From assembly GCA_018475625.1 (NCBI GenBank), contig JAAKEZ010000007.1:1-64000 (forward strand): DNA of 64,000 nt, given 5' to 3'. A model generated the notes under the pieces. That model saw only the letters and a program-made list of their open reading frames with translations. It did not search any database and was not told the DNA's origin. The position numbers and the translations under genes were made by a program. Below, one piece after another: positions 31,956 to 42,160 of this stretch. How positions within the stretch are numbered: position 1 is the stretch's first letter; each line of letters opens with the position of its first letter. This DNA is from Candidatus Bathyarchaeota archaeon A05DMB-2. GTDB taxonomy: Archaea > Thermoproteota > Bathyarchaeia > Bathyarchaeales > Bathycorpusculaceae.

Positions 31956-32928
31956 GCTTAGATATGTAATCCGCAGAATCATCTATTTGATACCGCTGTT
32001 TTTTGGAATTTTGATCATAGTTTTTGTTGCATCACGCATTGCTGGTAACCCTGTACAACTTATGACTGTTCAAAATCCTCACATAACAGCAGAAGCCAGG
32101 CAACGTTTAACTGAATACTATGGTCTTGACAAGCCTTTGTATCACCAGTTCTTTATTTATCTAGCGGAACTGTTTCAAGGTGACCTTGGAAATTCCTATG
32201 CCCTAAGGGGAGGCATAGCAGTCACCACATTGATTGGCGATTATGCTTGGTTAACTTTTGAGCTTCAACTTGCCGCCCTTTTCCTTTCACTTCTAATTGC
32301 AATCCCTGTAGGGATAATATCAGCAAAAAAACAGTACTCAAAGCTGGACGTGACGGTAACCACAACCTCTCTTCTTGGCACATGCATCCCTGTTTTCTAC
32401 ATGGGAATAATTGCAATCATAATTTTCGCCTATTTCCTAGGCTGGTTTCCTGCAGGTGGAGCCCACTCAATTTTGCCAGAGAGATATCCGTTCGGCAGCT
32501 ACGTATTGGATGAATTGTGGCATATGGCTTTGCCCACGGCAGTTCTGACCTTTGCAACTCTAGCGCCAGTGGTGCTTCTAGTTAGATCAAGCATGCTGGA
32601 AGTGTTAAGGCAAGACTACATATTAGCAGCGAGAGCAAGCGGCTTGAGCGAGCGAAGCGTGATTTACAAACATGCCTTGAGAAACGCCCTTATTCCTGTT
32701 GTAACTTACGTAGGATTATATTTTGGTGCCATGCTTGCTGGCGCTCCTGTAACGGAAACGGTTTTCAATTGGCCTGGTGTTGGTCGCCTTTTCGTTGAGG
32801 CCACAACTAAACTTGACTTTCCAGTAATAATGGGCATTACTGTCTTCATCACCATAATGACTCTTATTGCTAACTTGATAACCGACATAGCTTATGGATA
32901 CATAGACCCGAGAATTAGATTTGAATAG
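31954..32928 (+). CDS. dppB: Peptide ABC transporter permease B
   Basis: A 324-residue inner-membrane permease of the DppB/OppB type with six helices. The N-terminus YVIRRIIYLIPLFFGILIIV is typical, and the cytoplasmic EAA loop reads ARASGLSERSVIYKHALRNA (about residues 225-244). I start at ATG 31954; TTG 31948 also opens the frame. It is the first gene of the operon and pairs with permease C. Confidence 0.92.
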   Translation: MLRYVIRRIIYLIPLFFGILIIVFVASRIAGNPVQLMTVQNPHITAEARQRLTEYYGLDKPLYHQFFIYLAELFQGDLGNSYALRGGIAVTTLIGDYAWLTFELQLAALFLSLLIAIPVGIISAKKQYSKLDVTVTTTSLLGTCIPVFYMGIIAIIIFAYFLGWFPAGGAHSILPERYPFGSYVLDELWHMALPTAVLTFATLAPVVLLVRSSMLEVLRQDYILAARASGLSERSVIYKHALRNALIPVVTYVGLYFGAMLAGAPVTETVFNWPGVGRLFVEATTKLDFPVIMGITVFITIMTLIANLITDIAYGYIDPRIRFE

Positions 32929-32951
32929 AGAAAAACTTGGAGAAGGACTAT

Positions 32952-33884
32952 ATGAAAAAAGAAAAGTCCACTAAACTTGAGCTGCAGTATCAAAATGAAA
33001 AAAGCCGACCGAAAGGCGTAAGTCAATGGAACATTGCTTGGCGAAGATTTAAGAAAAATAAAGCAGCCCTCGTAGGCGCATTAATTATAGGTTTTGTGAT
33101 GTTCCTAGCAGCTTTTGATTCACTGATAGCGCCATATCCTCCAAACGCCACACCTGGATTTTACGTTGGAGAAGCCAGAGTCCCTCCATCTTTGAAATAC
33201 TTGTTTGGCACGGATAAACTGGGTCACGATGTCTTTAGCCAAGTAGTGTATGGTGCTAGATCAGCGCTTTATGTTGGTTTTGGCGCGGCAGCAATCGCCA
33301 TGTCGTTAGCTGTATTAGTAGGTCTTGTCTCTGGTTATTATGGTGGACTTGTTGATAATGTTTTAATGAGAATAACAGAAATCTTTTTGGTTATTCCCTT
33401 CCTTTTAATCTTGCTTGTTTTTCTAAAAGTAATTACTGCTGTGGCGCCTGCAAGTATTGGAGGTCTGTCAATAGTAACACTTATGATAGGTGTGTTTTCG
33501 TGGGCGTCAAATGCAAGAATCATTCGCGGAGAAGTACTACGAGTGAAAGAAAGTGAATTTATTGAGGCCTCGAAGGCATTAGGAGCAAGCAAAAGAAGAA
33601 TTATATTCAGGCATATTTTTCCCAATGTTTTGCACATCATCATAGTTCTAACTACACTCATGATAGCAACCGCAATTTTGGTAGAGGCGGCCGTGAGCTT
33701 TCTAGGATTTGGCGATCCAGCGGCTATAACTTGGGGTCACCAACTGCAATTAGCCAACGAAGCTGTGAAAGAAGCGTGGTGGGAAGGGGTCTTTCCAGGA
33801 TTATTCATCACTCTATTGGTTCTCGGATTTAATCTGCTCGGAAATGGATTGCGAGACGCTCTAGACCCGCGTCTTAGAGAATAA
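32952..33884 (+). CDS. dppC: Peptide ABC transporter permease C
   Basis: About 310 residues, with six helices and the DppC-type features: an N-terminal SQWNIAWRRFKKNKAALVGA, the region LFGTDKLGHDVFSQVVYGAR, and the EAA loop EASKALGASKRRIIFRHIFP. ATG 32952 follows GGAGAAGGA, better placed than TTG 32937. Partner of permease B. Confidence 0.92.
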   Translation: MKKEKSTKLELQYQNEKSRPKGVSQWNIAWRRFKKNKAALVGALIIGFVMFLAAFDSLIAPYPPNATPGFYVGEARVPPSLKYLFGTDKLGHDVFSQVVYGARSALYVGFGAAAIAMSLAVLVGLVSGYYGGLVDNVLMRITEIFLVIPFLLILLVFLKVITAVAPASIGGLSIVTLMIGVFSWASNARIIRGEVLRVKESEFIEASKALGASKRRIIFRHIFPNVLHIIIVLTTLMIATAILVEAAVSFLGFGDPAAITWGHQLQLANEAVKEAWWEGVFPGLFITLLVLGFNLLGNGLRDALDPRLRE

Positions 33885-33898
33885 AAAAGAAGGAACGA

Positions 33899-34903
33899 AT
33901 GCTGATGGCACCGAAAGAAATCCTGAAAATTGAAAACCTGACAACCCATTTTTATACATGGGCGGGAGTAGTCAAAGCTGTCGATGGCGTAAGCCTAGAA
34001 GTCAAGGAAGGCGAGACCTTAGGGTTAGTGGGCGAATCAGGTTCTGGGAAATCTGTAACTGCCTTGTCTATTCTTCGAATAGTGCCACGACCTGGAAGGA
34101 TAATTGATGGAAAAATAATTTATAAAGGAGAAAATTTGCTGGAGAAAACTGAAAGTGAAATGGAGAAGATTCGAGGAAAAGAAATTGCCTATATCTTTCA
34201 AGATCCAGCAACTTCGCTGAACCCAGTTTTTAGCGTTGCCGACCAGTTGATAGAAGTCATAAGGCGCCACCAAAACGTTACTAAAGAAGAAGCTTTGGAA
34301 AAAGCCATTGAACTGTTCAGGCTTGTCGAGATAGCTGATCCAGAAATAAAGATTTGGAGCTATCCTCATCAGCTTAGCGGCGGCATGAAGCAACGCATGG
34401 CCATTGCCAGAGCCTTATCGTGTCAGCCAAGCTTGCTCTTGGCAGATGAGCCCACTACGAACTTAGATGTCACGATTCAAGCGCAAATTCTCGAGTTAAT
34501 GAAAAATCTGAAGAAGAAATTAGGAATGTCCATGATTCTAATCACTCATGACATGGGCGTCGTTGCTGGTGTGGCTGACAGAATAAGCGTTATGTACGCT
34601 GGGAGAATATGTGAATCCGCCGGCACCAAGACTATTTTCTATAATCCTCTGCACCCGTACACCCGAGCGCTTCTAGAGGCGGTTCCAAACATAGCTATGA
34701 AAAGAGAAAAACTGAAAATCATACCTGGAGCAATTCCAAACCTGGTTTCTCCTCCGTCAGGATGCCGATTTCATCCTAGATGCGATTTCGCTGGACCTGC
34801 ATGTGTTTCTGCAGTCCCGCCGTTAGTTGAAATCGAGCCAGAGCATTACGTGGCGTGTGTACGCGCCAAAGAATTCAGCGGGAAGTTGCCTAGCAGGAGT
34901 TGA
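33899..34903 (+). CDS. dppD: Peptide ABC transporter ATPase D
   Basis: A 334-residue ATP-binding subunit. Walker A is GESGSGKS (about 48-55), the signature [15 protein letters not shown], Walker [10 protein letters not shown], and the H-loop ITHDMG. The C-terminal peptide-transporter domain (oligo_HPY) shows [15 protein letters not shown] and a Cys-containing [13 protein letters not shown] motif known in this subfamily to bind an iron-sulfur cluster. ATG 33899 has a GAAGGA site. Confidence 0.93.
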   Translation: MLMAPKEILKIENLTTHFYTWAGVVKAVDGVSLEVKEGETLGLVGESGSGKSVTALSILRIVPRPGRIIDGKIIYKGENLLEKTESEMEKIRGKEIAYIFQDPATSLNPVFSVADQLIEVIRRHQNVTKEEALEKAIELFRLVEIADPEIKIWSYPHQLSGGMKQRMAIARALSCQPSLLLADEPTTNLDVTIQAQILELMKNLKKKLGMSMILITHDMGVVAGVADRISVMYAGRICESAGTKTIFYNPLHPYTRALLEAVPNIAMKREKLKIIPGAIPNLVSPPSGCRFHPRCDFAGPACVSAVPPLVEIEPEHYVACVRAKEFSGKLPSRS

Positions 34904-34908
34904 ACGCG

Positions 34909-35904
34909 ATGAGCACGGAAATGGTCTTAGAAGTCAAGAATCTTGTCAAGCATTTTCCCATAATGAGCAGAGGCGTATTCCTGAAAAAACAAGTGGGCAT
35001 CGTACATGCAGTCGACGGTGTGAGCTTTGCGGTTCGTAAAGGAGAAACCTTTGGTTTAGTTGGCGAAAGTGGCTGCGGGAAGACATCCACGGCCAGAGCG
35101 ATACTGTACTTGGACCCTCCAACATCAGGCGAGGTCTACTTTGAGGGTCAAGAAGTCGGCAAAATTTTCAAGTCAAAGAATAAGCAGGAGATCTTGAAGT
35201 TAAGGCGGAAGATGCAGTATGTCTTTCAGAATCCTTATGCGTCACTTGACCCAAGAATGACGGTAGCGGACATAATCATGGAGCCTTTTGCAATTCATAA
35301 GCATGTTCCTAAGAGCAAGTGGTACGATAGACTCTACGAACTATTGGAATTAGTGGGCTTAGAAAACTACCATGCAGAGAGATATCCACATGAATTCAGT
35401 GGAGGTCAGAGACAGAGGATTTGTATTGCCCGCGCCTTGGCGGTGGAGCCACGATTGCTGATCGCAGATGAACCTGTGGCGTCGTTGGATGTGTCGGTCA
35501 GAGCCCAAATCTTGAATTTGCTACAAGAACTGCAGCGGAAACTCGGAATAACATATCTGTATATTTCTCACGATTTGAGCACTGTTAAGCATATTTGCGA
35601 TAGGGTAGCTGTTATGTACCTTGGAAAATTTGTGGAGATTGCCGATACAGATGAGCTTTTCAGTTCGCCGCTGCATCCTTACACGCAAGCGTTGTTATCG
35701 TCTATTCCGGTTCCAGATCCAGAAACAAAGGCTCTTCGAATAATATTGCCCGGAGAAGTGCCTAGCCCAATAAATCCTCCCTCTGGATGTCGATTCCACC
35801 CACGGTGCATTTACGCAAAGGAACATAAGTGTGTAGAAAATGCGCCGAAACTTGTTGATGTAGGCCGCGGTCACTTGGTAGCCTGCGAGAGAATGTTCAG
35901 TTAG
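34909..35904 (+). CDS. dppF: Peptide ABC transporter ATPase F
   Basis: A 331-residue ATP-binding subunit, start ATG 34909 with GGAG nine bases upstream. Walker A GESGCGKT, signature [15 protein letters not shown], Walker [12 protein letters not shown]-loop SHDLS. The C-terminus has [20 protein letters not shown] and [14 protein letters not shown]. It forms a heterodimer with ATPase D in this family. The last complete operon gene; a broken second copy follows at 36331. Confidence 0.93.
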   Translation: MSTEMVLEVKNLVKHFPIMSRGVFLKKQVGIVHAVDGVSFAVRKGETFGLVGESGCGKTSTARAILYLDPPTSGEVYFEGQEVGKIFKSKNKQEILKLRRKMQYVFQNPYASLDPRMTVADIIMEPFAIHKHVPKSKWYDRLYELLELVGLENYHAERYPHEFSGGQRQRICIARALAVEPRLLIADEPVASLDVSVRAQILNLLQELQRKLGITYLYISHDLSTVKHICDRVAVMYLGKFVEIADTDELFSSPLHPYTQALLSSIPVPDPETKALRIILPGEVPSPINPPSGCRFHPRCIYAKEHKCVENAPKLVDVGRGHLVACERMFS

Positions 35905-36330
35905 GCAACATCGCTTTTTCACTAATTTCTGAGCGAATGCACTGCAAGAACAGAGAAGATCGTAAGAAAATTCCAGAAAAAACAAACATGGGGACGTATC
36001 CGACTGATTCAGTGATGATTCCTGCATATAACAGAGAAATAAACTCGGCAAGCCTCATAGGTACGTGGAGCAAGCCTATGTCAACAGAGACTGCATTCCT
36101 ATTTTTAGTTGCTTTTGCAATTATGGATTCGAAAAACCCCATCCCGAGTCCTTCAGCAACAGCTAACGCCAAAAATAAGCCAAGAAAGTAAAGGTTTGAG
36201 TAAGCTAAGAGCGCTGATACAAAAAGGGCGATACTGCTCTGCAAGATGATTCTGGGTTCCTAGTGAAAATCTTAAGGCTCCAAAAATAATTATTGCGGCT
36301 ATAACATTGAAGAGCATGTAAGCGATCCAT
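35905..36330 (-). pseudogene. Broken MFS transporter fragment
   Basis: On the minus strand, membrane-protein sequence occurs in two frames: [20 protein letters not shown] (upstream, 36250-36330) and then SNLYFLGLFLALAVAEGLGM to FVFSGIFLRSSLFL (down to about 35950). An in-frame stop and a shift near 36240 separate them. The pieces read as the last helices of an MFS permease (FFESIIAKATKNRNAVSVDI looks like an inter-helix loop). It lies between the intact and the broken ATPase F genes, so it was inserted, or the neighbours rearranged. Confidence 0.65.
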
Positions 36331-36798
36331 AGCAAGGGCTCTCGCAGTCGAACCAGAGTTCATAGTGGCTGATGAGCCTGTTTCATCATTAGATGTGTCA
36401 ATCAGAGCGCAAATACTCAATCTGCTGGGAGATCTACAAAAGATTATGGGACTATCCTTTTTGTACATCTCCCGTGATTTAAGCTCAGTAAGGCAGATTA
36501 GTCAGCGAGTAGGCGTGATGTACTTGGGAGAGATAGTTGAGTTGGCGGACACTGATGAGTTGTTCGATAATCCACTTCATCCTTACTGTCAAGCATTGAT
36601 CGAAGCTGTTCCTATACCCGACCCGAAAGCAAAAACATCAAAGCGCGTCTGCTGGGAGAAGTTCCAAGCCCAATAACTCCTCCTTCAGGATGTCGTTTCA
36701 ACCCGCGATGCCCCTTTGCAAAAACAGCATGCGCTGAAAGAATACCAGAACTGACTGAGGTTAAGAAAGGTCATTTTGTTGCTTGCGCTCAGGCTTGA
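36331..36798 (+). pseudogene. Truncated, frameshifted second ATPase F gene
   Basis: Begins abruptly inside the ABC signature ([20 protein letters not shown]) with no N-terminal half, and continues through the Walker B, H-loop (SRDLSSVRQ, where His is Arg) and [19 protein letters not shown]. Near 36650 a single-base shift moves the frame; the other frame continues as [20 protein letters not shown] and ends at 36798. It is closely related to the intact gene at 34909. Clearly a decayed duplicate. Confidence 0.85.
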
Positions 36799-36904
36799 TA
36801 AGCACGAGCGGGACTCTTGCAATCGAAAGATTCAAAGCGACTCTAAGTGCAGTTTTCAACTATGTGAAGGGGAAGAATAGAACAGGTCTATTCAGAAGTT
36901 GAGG

Positions 36905-36941
36905 ATGGTTCGTAAACATATAATTTTAAACGCGGAACCAT
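36905..36941. promoter_or_regulatory. Inverted repeat upstream of smc
   Basis: ATGGTTC (36905-36911) and GAACCAT (36935-36941) are inverted with 23 bases between. They lie about 85 bases before the smc start, just upstream of a TATA-like CTTTTATAAG (36951-36960). A regulator site for the condensin operon is possible. Confidence 0.4.
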
Positions 36942-37023
36942 ATGTATAAGCTTTTATAAGAATAGCGATGACTTGTTAAATGAAAAGGATGATACGCTTC
37001 CAAAGGTGAGGGCGCAAGAATAA

Positions 37024-40000
37024 ATGCCCTACATTAAAAAAATCGAGCTTAAAGGCTTCAAGTCCTTCGGACCTCAAACGGTTAAAGTAGTTCTAGATAA
37101 GGGCTTCACAGCCATAACCGGCCCGAACGGAAGCGGAAAAACCAACATTATGGACGCATGCTTATTTGCGTTGGGCGAGTTAAGCACGAGAAGAATGCGT
37201 GCTGAAAACGCGGCTAAACTGATCTTTCACGGTTCTGAAAAGGCAGGATTGGAAAAGGCTAAAATGGCCAAGGTTGTTATTCAATTCGATAATTCCGACG
37301 GCGCCATGCCCGTTGACACTACGACGGTCACGGTTTCTCGCGAGGTTTATCGAAATGGGCAGAGCGTTTACAGGCTGAACGGCAGAAGAATCTCAAGGGT
37401 GCATATACTCGAAATTCTCTCCATGGCAGCCATAAGCAGCACCAGCCAGAACATAATTCCACAGGGCACCATAACCAGGCTTACCGACATTAACCCCATG
37501 GAACGTCGAAAAATCATCGAAGACTTGATAGGCATAGCACAGTACGATGCGGAAAAAGCTCAGGCGGAAGAGAAACTGCGAACCGCAGACATCTCAATCC
37601 GCACCGCCATGGGCAGAATCGACGAGGTGCAAAAACGCCTAGACGACTTGGAACGCGAACGCAACGAACTTCTTCGTTACAGTTTCATCCAGAACGAAAT
37701 CAAAAAATTCGAAGCCATCAAAATCTCACATGACATCGTCCAACTAAACAAGAAAGTGGAAGAAACCCAAGCTCAAGCCGACAAAGTCAGAGCCAAAGTT
37801 GAAAAACTGAGGGAGCTCCGCGACCTGCGTAGGTCCAAAAGACGAGACATCGAAAGTGAATGGCGAAAACTCAGCTCAGAAATCGTTGAAGAAGGCGGCT
37901 CGCAGGTTCTGAAGGTACAGATAAGAATCGGCGAATTGAAATCCAAACTAACCGAGTTAACCACTAAAATAAGTTCTGGACAAGCAAGCTTCGAAAGCCT
38001 CAAGCGCGTAAGAGAAAACAATTTTGAGCAGTACCAGTCCATAAGGAACGAAATCCGCGAAAACCGATTAAAAATAAGAGCCAACCGAGCCGACTATGAT
38101 AAGCTTAAGGCTCAAATAAGCCAAAAAGAGGCTGAACATGAGGCTCTTGCGCAGGAAACCGCTCAGCTATGGGGCGGTTTAGGGGAGAACAGCCGCGAAA
38201 TCCGCAAACTCGAGCAGCAAATTGACGCCCACCATAGACGACTTGCTTTCTTAAGGTCAGAATACTTGAAAAACAAAACAGCTGTTCGACTCAGTACTGG
38301 GCGGCTCAAGGAATTGAACGCACGCAGAGAAAGATATGCTGCGGCACTTGCTGAAATTGAAATTTCACTGGCTGACCTTGACCGTGTCCAGAAAGAGCAG
38401 AAGGCTCAGCTTAAGAACTTGGAAAGTACCATTGAACGAAAAACTGCACAGAAAGAAGCGGTTGAAAAAGAAATTTCTCAAGCTGGAAAAATCGCCGCTT
38501 CCGCGAAAGAAGCAGTCATAGAATTCGTTACCCAGCGAGAACTCGCTGAAACTGTGGCGGCTGAAGAAAAAGCGTTGCGTAGCATAGAGGAACTAGGCGA
38601 GTTAGGCGCGATAACCGGCGTTTATGGCAGACTACGCAATCTCATCAAGATTGACAAGAACTACAGAAAAGCCATAGTCGCGGCCGCCGCCGGCTGGCTT
38701 GACGCCCTTGTCGTAAAAGACATAGAATCAGCCTTTACGTGCGCAGAAACGCTGAGAAAAATGAAGCTAGGCAGAATAAAAATCATCCCGCTTGAAGGAG
38801 CATCAAATCCAAGGACAATGAAAATCCCTGACAGACGAGGCGTGAACGGCGCAGCTTCCAGCTTCATAAAGTGCGCCCACAGCAATGAGCCAGCAGTCAA
38901 CTACGTTTTTGGAGACACGCTGATTGTTTCTGACGACAAAACCGCCTTTGCACTCTCAAACGAGGGATATCGCGCTGTCACCGTTAACGGAGACCTTTAT
39001 GAGCCAGGAGGTGCATTCGAAAGCGGCTATTACAGGGCGCCTATAGATTTCTCGAAGATTATTCCCAGCGAAACCGCCATCAAAAGTCTCGATGAGGCTG
39101 TGAAGGCGCTTCAGCAGCATCTGTCTCAAAGAGACAGCGACATCGCAGCTTTCGAAGAGGAAATTGAGCGAACCAAAATCGAGATTGCCCGTTTAACCGA
39201 TTTCATAAGTACTCTTGACAGGGAAATGATTCGGGTTAAACGAAGCGTCAAGCGAACCCAAAGCAACGTCAGACGCGTGGAGAAATATGGCGTCAAGCTT
39301 GAAAAAGAAATAGAAGCTGGAAAAGCCCAGATGGCTCTTTACAGGTCTGAACGGAACTCAATCCGGAAGGAACTTCAGAAACTCCAAGCCGCGCTGGCGA
39401 CTTTGAGACAGAAAACCGATGTCGCGCACATCCAAGAGTTGGAAGTGAAGCGTGAGAAGCTTGCTGAAGAGATAATCACTCTCAGACAGCAGCTTGGCAC
39501 GGTGCAAACTGAAATTAACACCCGTCAATCCCAATTCGACAATGTTCTGCGAGTCGGATACATGAACGTTAAGATTCAGCTTTCGAAGGTGGAGCAGCAG
39601 CAGAAGAAGCTTGAGAAGGAGGTGGCTGAAGCGCTTCAGGAGCGTGAATCCTTGAAGCAAGAGCTTGTTGAGCTGGAAAAGAGCCGAGTTGAACTTTCAA
39701 AGGCGGTTTTTAGCGCGAGGGAGGAATCGAAAAAGTTCACCACGCAGATAGACGCCATTGACACGGAGCTTCGGCTGCTGGATGCGGAGTACGAACAGGC
39801 TGATATGCTCTTGAACCAGCTTCAACTCAGCATTCAGACTTACCAGCTGCGTCTTCAGCAATATCTAAGTCAGCTTCGGCAGTCTGGTTATGAGCAGCCT
39901 TTGGAGACAACGGAAAAGCAGGTTGAAGATGCAGAAACCTCGATTCGAATGATGCAGTTTGAGCTTGAAAGAATAGGTGGCGTGAACCAGCTTGCCCTGT

Positions 40001-40575
40001 CCCATTACGCCGAGCAGATTTCACGGTACAGGGAACTGTCTCTTCGTCTTAACGAGCTTGAAAGAGAAAAGCAAGCCATCGTGCAGTTTATGGATGAGAT
40101 TGAAGGCAAGAAACGCCGTGTTTTCATGGATGCTTTCGATAAAATCAATCAGCAACTGAAGAACTACTTCTCGAAGCTGACTGGTGGCGGCTTCGCGTTT
40201 TTGCAGCTGGAAAACCCGGATGAGCCTTTTCAGGGCGGCATTGACATGATTGTGCAGTTTCCCAACAAGCCTAGCATCGTTGTTAGTGGTGCCAGCGGCG
40301 GCGAACGTTCCGTTGCGGCTGTCGCCTTCATATTTGCCCTGAAGGATTTCACGCCTTCTTCGTTTTACATTCTTGACGAGGTTGACGCGCACCTTGACGC
40401 TTTTCACGTTTCAAAGCTTGCTGACGTTCTCTTGGAAGAGGCTGGAAAAATCCAGTTTATCGTGATTACGTTGAAGCCTGAAATGGTGAACAAGGCGCAG
40501 AAAGTTTATGGTGTGTACGAGCGCAACGGTGTCTCAAGTGTGATATCTGCCAAGTTTTTGGAGGCAACTAGCTAA
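37024..40575 (+). CDS. smc: Chromosome segregation protein SMC
   Basis: A 1183-residue SMC ATPase, of usual length. The N-terminal head has the Walker A GPNGSGKTN (about 32-40), two long coiled-coil arms flank a hinge (about 510-660, LGELGAITGVYGRLRNLI to YEPGGAFESGYY), and the C-terminal head carries the signature VSGASGGERSVAAVAF and Walker B YILDEVDAHLD. It compacts and separates chromosomes together with ScpA and ScpB. The stop and the ATG of scpA share one base, so the three genes form a tight operon. High confidence. Confidence 0.97.
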   Translation: MPYIKKIELKGFKSFGPQTVKVVLDKGFTAITGPNGSGKTNIMDACLFALGELSTRRMRAENAAKLIFHGSEKAGLEKAKMAKVVIQFDNSDGAMPVDTTTVTVSREVYRNGQSVYRLNGRRISRVHILEILSMAAISSTSQNIIPQGTITRLTDINPMERRKIIEDLIGIAQYDAEKAQAEEKLRTADISIRTAMGRIDEVQKRLDDLERERNELLRYSFIQNEIKKFEAIKISHDIVQLNKKVEETQAQADKVRAKVEKLRELRDLRRSKRRDIESEWRKLSSEIVEEGGSQVLKVQIRIGELKSKLTELTTKISSGQASFESLKRVRENNFEQYQSIRNEIRENRLKIRANRADYDKLKAQISQKEAEHEALAQETAQLWGGLGENSREIRKLEQQIDAHHRRLAFLRSEYLKNKTAVRLSTGRLKELNARRERYAAALAEIEISLADLDRVQKEQKAQLKNLESTIERKTAQKEAVEKEISQAGKIAASAKEAVIEFVTQRELAETVAAEEKALRSIEELGELGAITGVYGRLRNLIKIDKNYRKAIVAAAAGWLDALVVKDIESAFTCAETLRKMKLGRIKIIPLEGASNPRTMKIPDRRGVNGAASSFIKCAHSNEPAVNYVFGDTLIVSDDKTAFALSNEGYRAVTVNGDLYEPGGAFESGYYRAPIDFSKIIPSETAIKSLDEAVKALQQHLSQRDSDIAAFEEEIERTKIEIARLTDFISTLDREMIRVKRSVKRTQSNVRRVEKYGVKLEKEIEAGKAQMALYRSERNSIRKELQKLQAALATLRQKTDVAHIQELEVKREKLAEEIITLRQQLGTVQTEINTRQSQFDNVLRVGYMNVKIQLSKVEQQQKKLEKEVAEALQERESLKQELVELEKSRVELSKAVFSAREESKKFTTQIDAIDTELRLLDAEYEQADMLLNQLQLSIQTYQLRLQQYLSQLRQSGYEQPLETTEKQVEDAETSIRMMQFELERIGGVNQLALSHYAEQISRYRELSLRLNELEREKQAIVQFMDEIEGKKRRVFMDAFDKINQQLKNYFSKLTGGGFAFLQLENPDEPFQGGIDMIVQFPNKPSIVVSGASGGERSVAAVAFIFALKDFTPSSFYILDEVDAHLDAFHVSKLADVLLEEAGKIQFIVITLKPEMVNKAQKVYGVYERNGVSSVISAKFLEATS

Positions 40576-41273
40576 TGGCGACGGCGGTTAAGAAGCCTTT
40601 TTACCTACGCCCTCCATGGAACATCCTCTTTGAGTTAAGCAAGCTTGACAAGCTTACGCCGTGGAACGTGAATATCGCTTACCTGCTCAGGTCGTTCCTT
40701 TCGGAGATGGAGAGCACGGGAAAGGTGGACTTCAGGGCTTCAGGCGTGGCGCTGGACTCTTCCGCGCTGATTTACTTGATGAAGTCCAAGCTGTTGCTTA
40801 CTCTTCAGGAACCGCCAGCGCCGCCAAAAGCTCCGCAGGATTTTGTTCCGCCACCGCTGTTTCTGCCTCTGCGACAGGAGCTGACTTCGACGACGATTCA
40901 GAACCTGCTGGAGGTTTTGGATGAGGTGTTGAAGGGTGAGAAGATGCTTCGGCTGGACAGGGTGGTTGCGCAGCCTGTTCTTCCGTCGGTGTCGGATATT
41001 CTGCCTCAGTTTGAGATGTTTCTGGCAGAAATCGAGTTGCAGATGGAGAAACTGTACGAGGTTCTGTGCGAAAAAGTTAAAGGTGCTGGAATAATAGAGT
41101 TTTCAACCTTGGTAAAGGGTGTTGCCAGAATCGAAGCGGTGCGCACGTTTATCCTGCTTCTGTTTCTGGCGCAGGACGGCAAAGTTAGCCTTTGGCAGAA
41201 CGAGGAAACAGAAGAACTGTACATAGCTGTGGGGAACTTGAACCTTGCAAGAGACCAAAAACCAGCCAGTTGA
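40575..41273 (+). CDS. scpA: Segregation and condensation protein A (kleisin)
   Basis: A 232-residue ScpA-family kleisin. The N-terminus (FYLRPPWNILFELSKLDKLT, then PWNVNIAYLLRSFL) has the typical ScpA start, followed by a Pro-rich linker and a C-terminal winged helix (about 150-225, IIEFSTLVKGVARIEAVRTF) that caps the SMC head. Overlaps smc by one base and scpB by 29 bases. Confidence 0.9.
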   Translation: MATAVKKPFYLRPPWNILFELSKLDKLTPWNVNIAYLLRSFLSEMESTGKVDFRASGVALDSSALIYLMKSKLLLTLQEPPAPPKAPQDFVPPPLFLPLRQELTSTTIQNLLEVLDEVLKGEKMLRLDRVVAQPVLPSVSDILPQFEMFLAEIELQMEKLYEVLCEKVKGAGIIEFSTLVKGVARIEAVRTFILLLFLAQDGKVSLWQNEETEELYIAVGNLNLARDQKPAS

Positions 41274-41829
41274 CCAAAAACCTGCGGTTCCGCCTGCACC
41301 AGATGAGAAAAGGCAGAGGGCGCTGAGGTTGTTGGAGGCTGCGTTGTACGTTGCTGGTCGCCCGTTAGACCTTAACGAGTTGGGTTCGGTTCTGAACACG
41401 CGGTCGAAAAAGAAAACGCAGAAACTTATCAAGGTACTGATGCAGGAGTATTCTGCGCGGAACACGGCGCTTGAGATTTTGGAGCTGAAGGATGAACGTT
41501 ACGTTATGCAGCTTAAAGCGGATTATACGCCTTTGGTGAAGAAACTTGTCAATCGACCTTTGTTGTCTTCCGGACCTCTGAAGACTTTGTCTTACATAGC
41601 CTACAGGCAGCCTGTTTCGCAGAAGCGAGTCATTGAGGTGCGGGGTCAGCATGCTTACGGTCACGTGAAGCTTCTTCGGGATATGGGGTTGATTGCGGCT
41701 GAGAGGAGCGGTCGTTCCATGGCTCTACGAACTACGGATTATTTCGCGGACTACTTCGGTTTGACTCATGACATTGCAGCTATGAAGAGAGAGTTGAAAC
41801 GCATTTTTGGCGAAGCCATGCAGGAATAA
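41245..41829 (+). CDS. scpB: Segregation and condensation protein B
   Basis: A 194-residue ScpB with two winged helices: the first about residues 30-95 (ALYVAGRPLDLNELGSVLNT), the second about 105-175 (LKTLSYIAYRQPVSQKRVIE, then HVKLLRDMGLIAAERSGRS). TTG start at 41245 inside the end of scpA. It binds ScpA and completes the condensin. The second copy of the repeated element starts 29 bases after the stop. Confidence 0.88.
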   Translation: MQETKNQPVDQKPAVPPAPDEKRQRALRLLEAALYVAGRPLDLNELGSVLNTRSKKKTQKLIKVLMQEYSARNTALEILELKDERYVMQLKADYTPLVKKLVNRPLLSSGPLKTLSYIAYRQPVSQKRVIEVRGQHAYGHVKLLRDMGLIAAERSGRSMALRTTDYFADYFGLTHDIAAMKRELKRIFGEAMQE

Positions 41830-41858
41830 ATGGTTTTTTCCTCTGGCGCTCGGGTTGG

Positions 41859-42059
41859 TCTATAGCCCTTATTTAAAGGAGCCATACAGCGGTAACGGCT
41901 CTGCGTATAGTTCCATCTCCTTCTCGTTTTCTGCATTGATTGGCTATTAGGTGGCAAACAGGCTGCTTCGATTTTTCAACATGGTTTGGCTGTGGAAAGC
42001 GCGAATACGGACCTCCCCTCTATAGGTTTCTGCAACGAACCACTATTAGGCTCCAAATA
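41859..42059. repeat. Repeated element, copy B (candidate structured RNA)
   Basis: Left block 41859-41883 is nearly identical to copy A (TCTATAG, then CCCTTATTTAAAGGAGCC). The next hairpin keeps ACAGC and GCTCTGC while the outer arms change (ATAC/GTAT instead of CTG/CAG). A stretch of about 40 extra bases follows, then the core 41977-42059. The last stem is ACTATT/AATAGT with loop AGGCTCCA, while copy A has an unrelated stem there. Changes that keep pairing argue for a structured RNA. Confidence 0.7.
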
Positions 42060-42160
42060 GTAACGAACAAACTATTGGATTATATGAATCTGAAATCCAA
42101 GAAGCATAACTCAATGGTGCTAAGCTGCTCTTCGCTTGTTTTGTGTCAGGTCTCTCGTCA

